Source: Verrucomicrobiales bacterium (GTDB lineage: Bacteria > Verrucomicrobiota > Verrucomicrobiia > Verrucomicrobiales > DEV007). Taken from it: a DNA stretch of 6,509 bases. Below, piece by piece: positions 5,550 through 6,509 of the stretch. Position 1 is the stretch's first letter. Each line of letters begins with the position of its first letter. The stretch covers positions 5,209 to 11,717 of the forward strand of contig NZSO01000035.1 in the NCBI GenBank assembly GCA_002696885.1, given 5' to 3'. The position numbers and the translations under genes are program-made. Under the pieces are notes generated by a model that saw only the letters and a list, made by a program, of their open reading frames with translations, did no database searches and was not told the origin of the DNA.

Positions 5550-6509
5550 TTAATGTTCTTGTTCTCTTGCTCTATCAGCAAAGCGTATCTGGCTATCAAT
5601 AAAGGTTAAGGGAACATCGCCAATTGGACCATTTCGTTGCTTTGCAACGATAAAAGTTGCTTCTCCTTCAAGATCATCTTTCTCGTCATCATCATCAGCA
5701 TACCTTTCTGGGCGCATCAATAGCCCAACAACATCAGCATCTTGTTCAATTGATCCAGATTCTCTAAGGTCACTAATTCTTGGTCTGCCTCCTTTTCGCT
5801 CTTCAGGGTTTCTGTTGACTTGTGCTAAGACAATCACAGGAATATGAAGTTCTTTTGCTAGAGCTTTGAGGCCAGAGGAAATTTCAGAAATTTCAATTTG
5901 TCTATTATCTTTTGCCCTTCTGGTTGTGGATTGCATTAGTTGTAAATAGTCAACGACCAAAAGTTCAATGTTATCTCTTTGCTTCATTCTTCGAGCCTTC
6001 GCTCTCATTTCAATGATGCTTATACTAGGAGTTTCATCTATGAGCATTTTGCTCTTTGATAACTCACTAGCAGCTTTCATAAGTTTAGGGAAATCACTGC
6101 TATCTGGAATTCCTGATCTAATTTTTTGGCTATTCACTCGAGCCCTACTACACAAAAGTCTTTGCACGAGATCTTGTGTTGTCATTTCTAAGCTGAAAAC
6201 AGCGACTGCTTTTTCTTGGTCGACACAAACGTGTTCTGCAATGTTCATTGCTAGTGATGTCTTTCCCATACTAGGTCTTGCTGCAATGACAATCATTTGT
6301 CCTGGTTGTAATCCATTTAACAAATTGTCCACATCTCTAAACCCTGTGGCCAATCCTTGAATTTGACCTTTGTTTTCATACATTGATTCAATATTTTCAA
6401 TTGCGCTCAATACATGATCTTTCATGGTAAGTGATTCAGCTTTGTCTTGATCCTTGTCACCAATATCAAGGATATTTTGTTCAACGAGATCTAATATTTG
6501 AGATGCGTC
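5550..6509 (-). CDS. dnaB: Replicative DNA helicase DnaB, C-terminal part, cut by right window edge
   Basis: DnaB is the hexameric 5'-3' helicase that unwinds DNA at the fork and recruits primase DnaG. The frame stays open to the right edge, giving 319 visible codons; the ATG at 6425 is internal, since the 28 codons before it encode the conserved linker (QILDLVEQNI and onward). Numbering from the first visible codon, the RecA-type ATPase domain has Walker A RPSMGKTS (78-85), the catalytic glutamate in FSLEM (E108), Walker B LLVVDYLQL (183-191), motif H3 VIVLAQVNR (225-233), RESGSIEQDADVV (249-261) and the arginine-finger region AKQRNGPIG (289-297). An Asp-rich loop (about 272-282) lies between the last two. 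No intein or other insertion interrupts the visible motifs. The N-terminal domain and the upstream gene are outside the window. It converges with the NfeD gene across a 318-base gap. The call is secure. Confidence 0.97.
   Translation of the reverse strand, partial: DASQILDLVEQNILDIGDKDQDKAESLTMKDHVLSAIENIESMYENKGQIQGLATGFRDVDNLLNGLQPGQMIVIAARPSMGKTSLAMNIAEHVCVDQEKAVAVFSLEMTTQDLVQRLLCSRARVNSQKIRSGIPDSSDFPKLMKAASELSKSKMLIDETPSISIIEMRAKARRMKQRDNIELLVVDYLQLMQSTTRRAKDNRQIEISEISSGLKALAKELHIPVIVLAQVNRNPEERKGGRPRISDLRESGSIEQDADVVGLLMRPERYADDDDEKDDLEGEATFIVAKQRNGPIGDVPLTFIDSQIRFADRAREQEH

Noticed and set aside
5968..6360. Open frame of 130 codons on the plus strand
   Set aside because: Antisense to the Walker motif region of dnaB, which is unmistakable.
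6423..6425. ATG at 6425 as the start of dnaB
   Set aside because: The upstream 28 codons are open and encode the conserved DnaB linker, so the gene is cut by the window edge rather than starting here.

Overview
The window is an A+T-rich stretch of bacterial chromosome carrying mostly core replication and transcription genes: the start of a primary sigma factor gene (rpoD), a complete DNA primase gene (dnaG), a complete NfeD-type membrane protease gene, and the C-terminal part of the replicative helicase gene (dnaB). I see no phage, transposon, CRISPR, tRNA or rRNA sequence, and no sign of a defence or secondary-metabolite system. The host cannot be fixed from sequence alone. The primase, the lysine/arginine-rich sigma factor N-terminus and the long NfeD protein lead me to favour tentatively a marine Verrucomicrobiota/PVC-type bacterium with low GC. 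The three visible gene starts have no recognisable Shine-Dalgarno sequence.

Layout, left to right. (1) 1-1013, minus: rpoD, running off the left edge. It has sigma regions 1.1 and 1.2 and, before them, a basic extension of about 140 residues with three AT-hook-like GRP motifs. (2) 1058-2893, minus: dnaG, 44 bases upstream of rpoD, so dnaG-rpoD is probably one transcript, as in the classical macromolecular synthesis operon (no rpsU is present upstream). (3) 2894-3017: a divergent promoter region with a perfect TATAAT for the rightward gene and an imperfect palindrome next to it. (4) 3018-5231, plus: an NfeD protein with a signal peptide, two ClpP-like domains (the first apparently without its catalytic serine), a membrane region and a C-terminal OB-fold. 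(5) 5232-5549: a very A+T-rich gap between convergent genes with two hairpins, a 13-base direct repeat, a 14-base perfect palindrome and several DnaA-box-like 9-mers. (6) 5550-6509, minus: dnaB, running off the right edge.

DnaG and DnaB are physical partners at the replication fork, DnaB unwinding and DnaG laying primers. RpoD directs housekeeping transcription and is co-transcribed with dnaG in many bacteria. The NfeD protein is a membrane-quality protease family member with no obvious functional link to the others. The points most worth checking are the AT-hook-like sigma extension, the duplicated and probably half-dead protease module in NfeD, and the structured A+T-rich gap.
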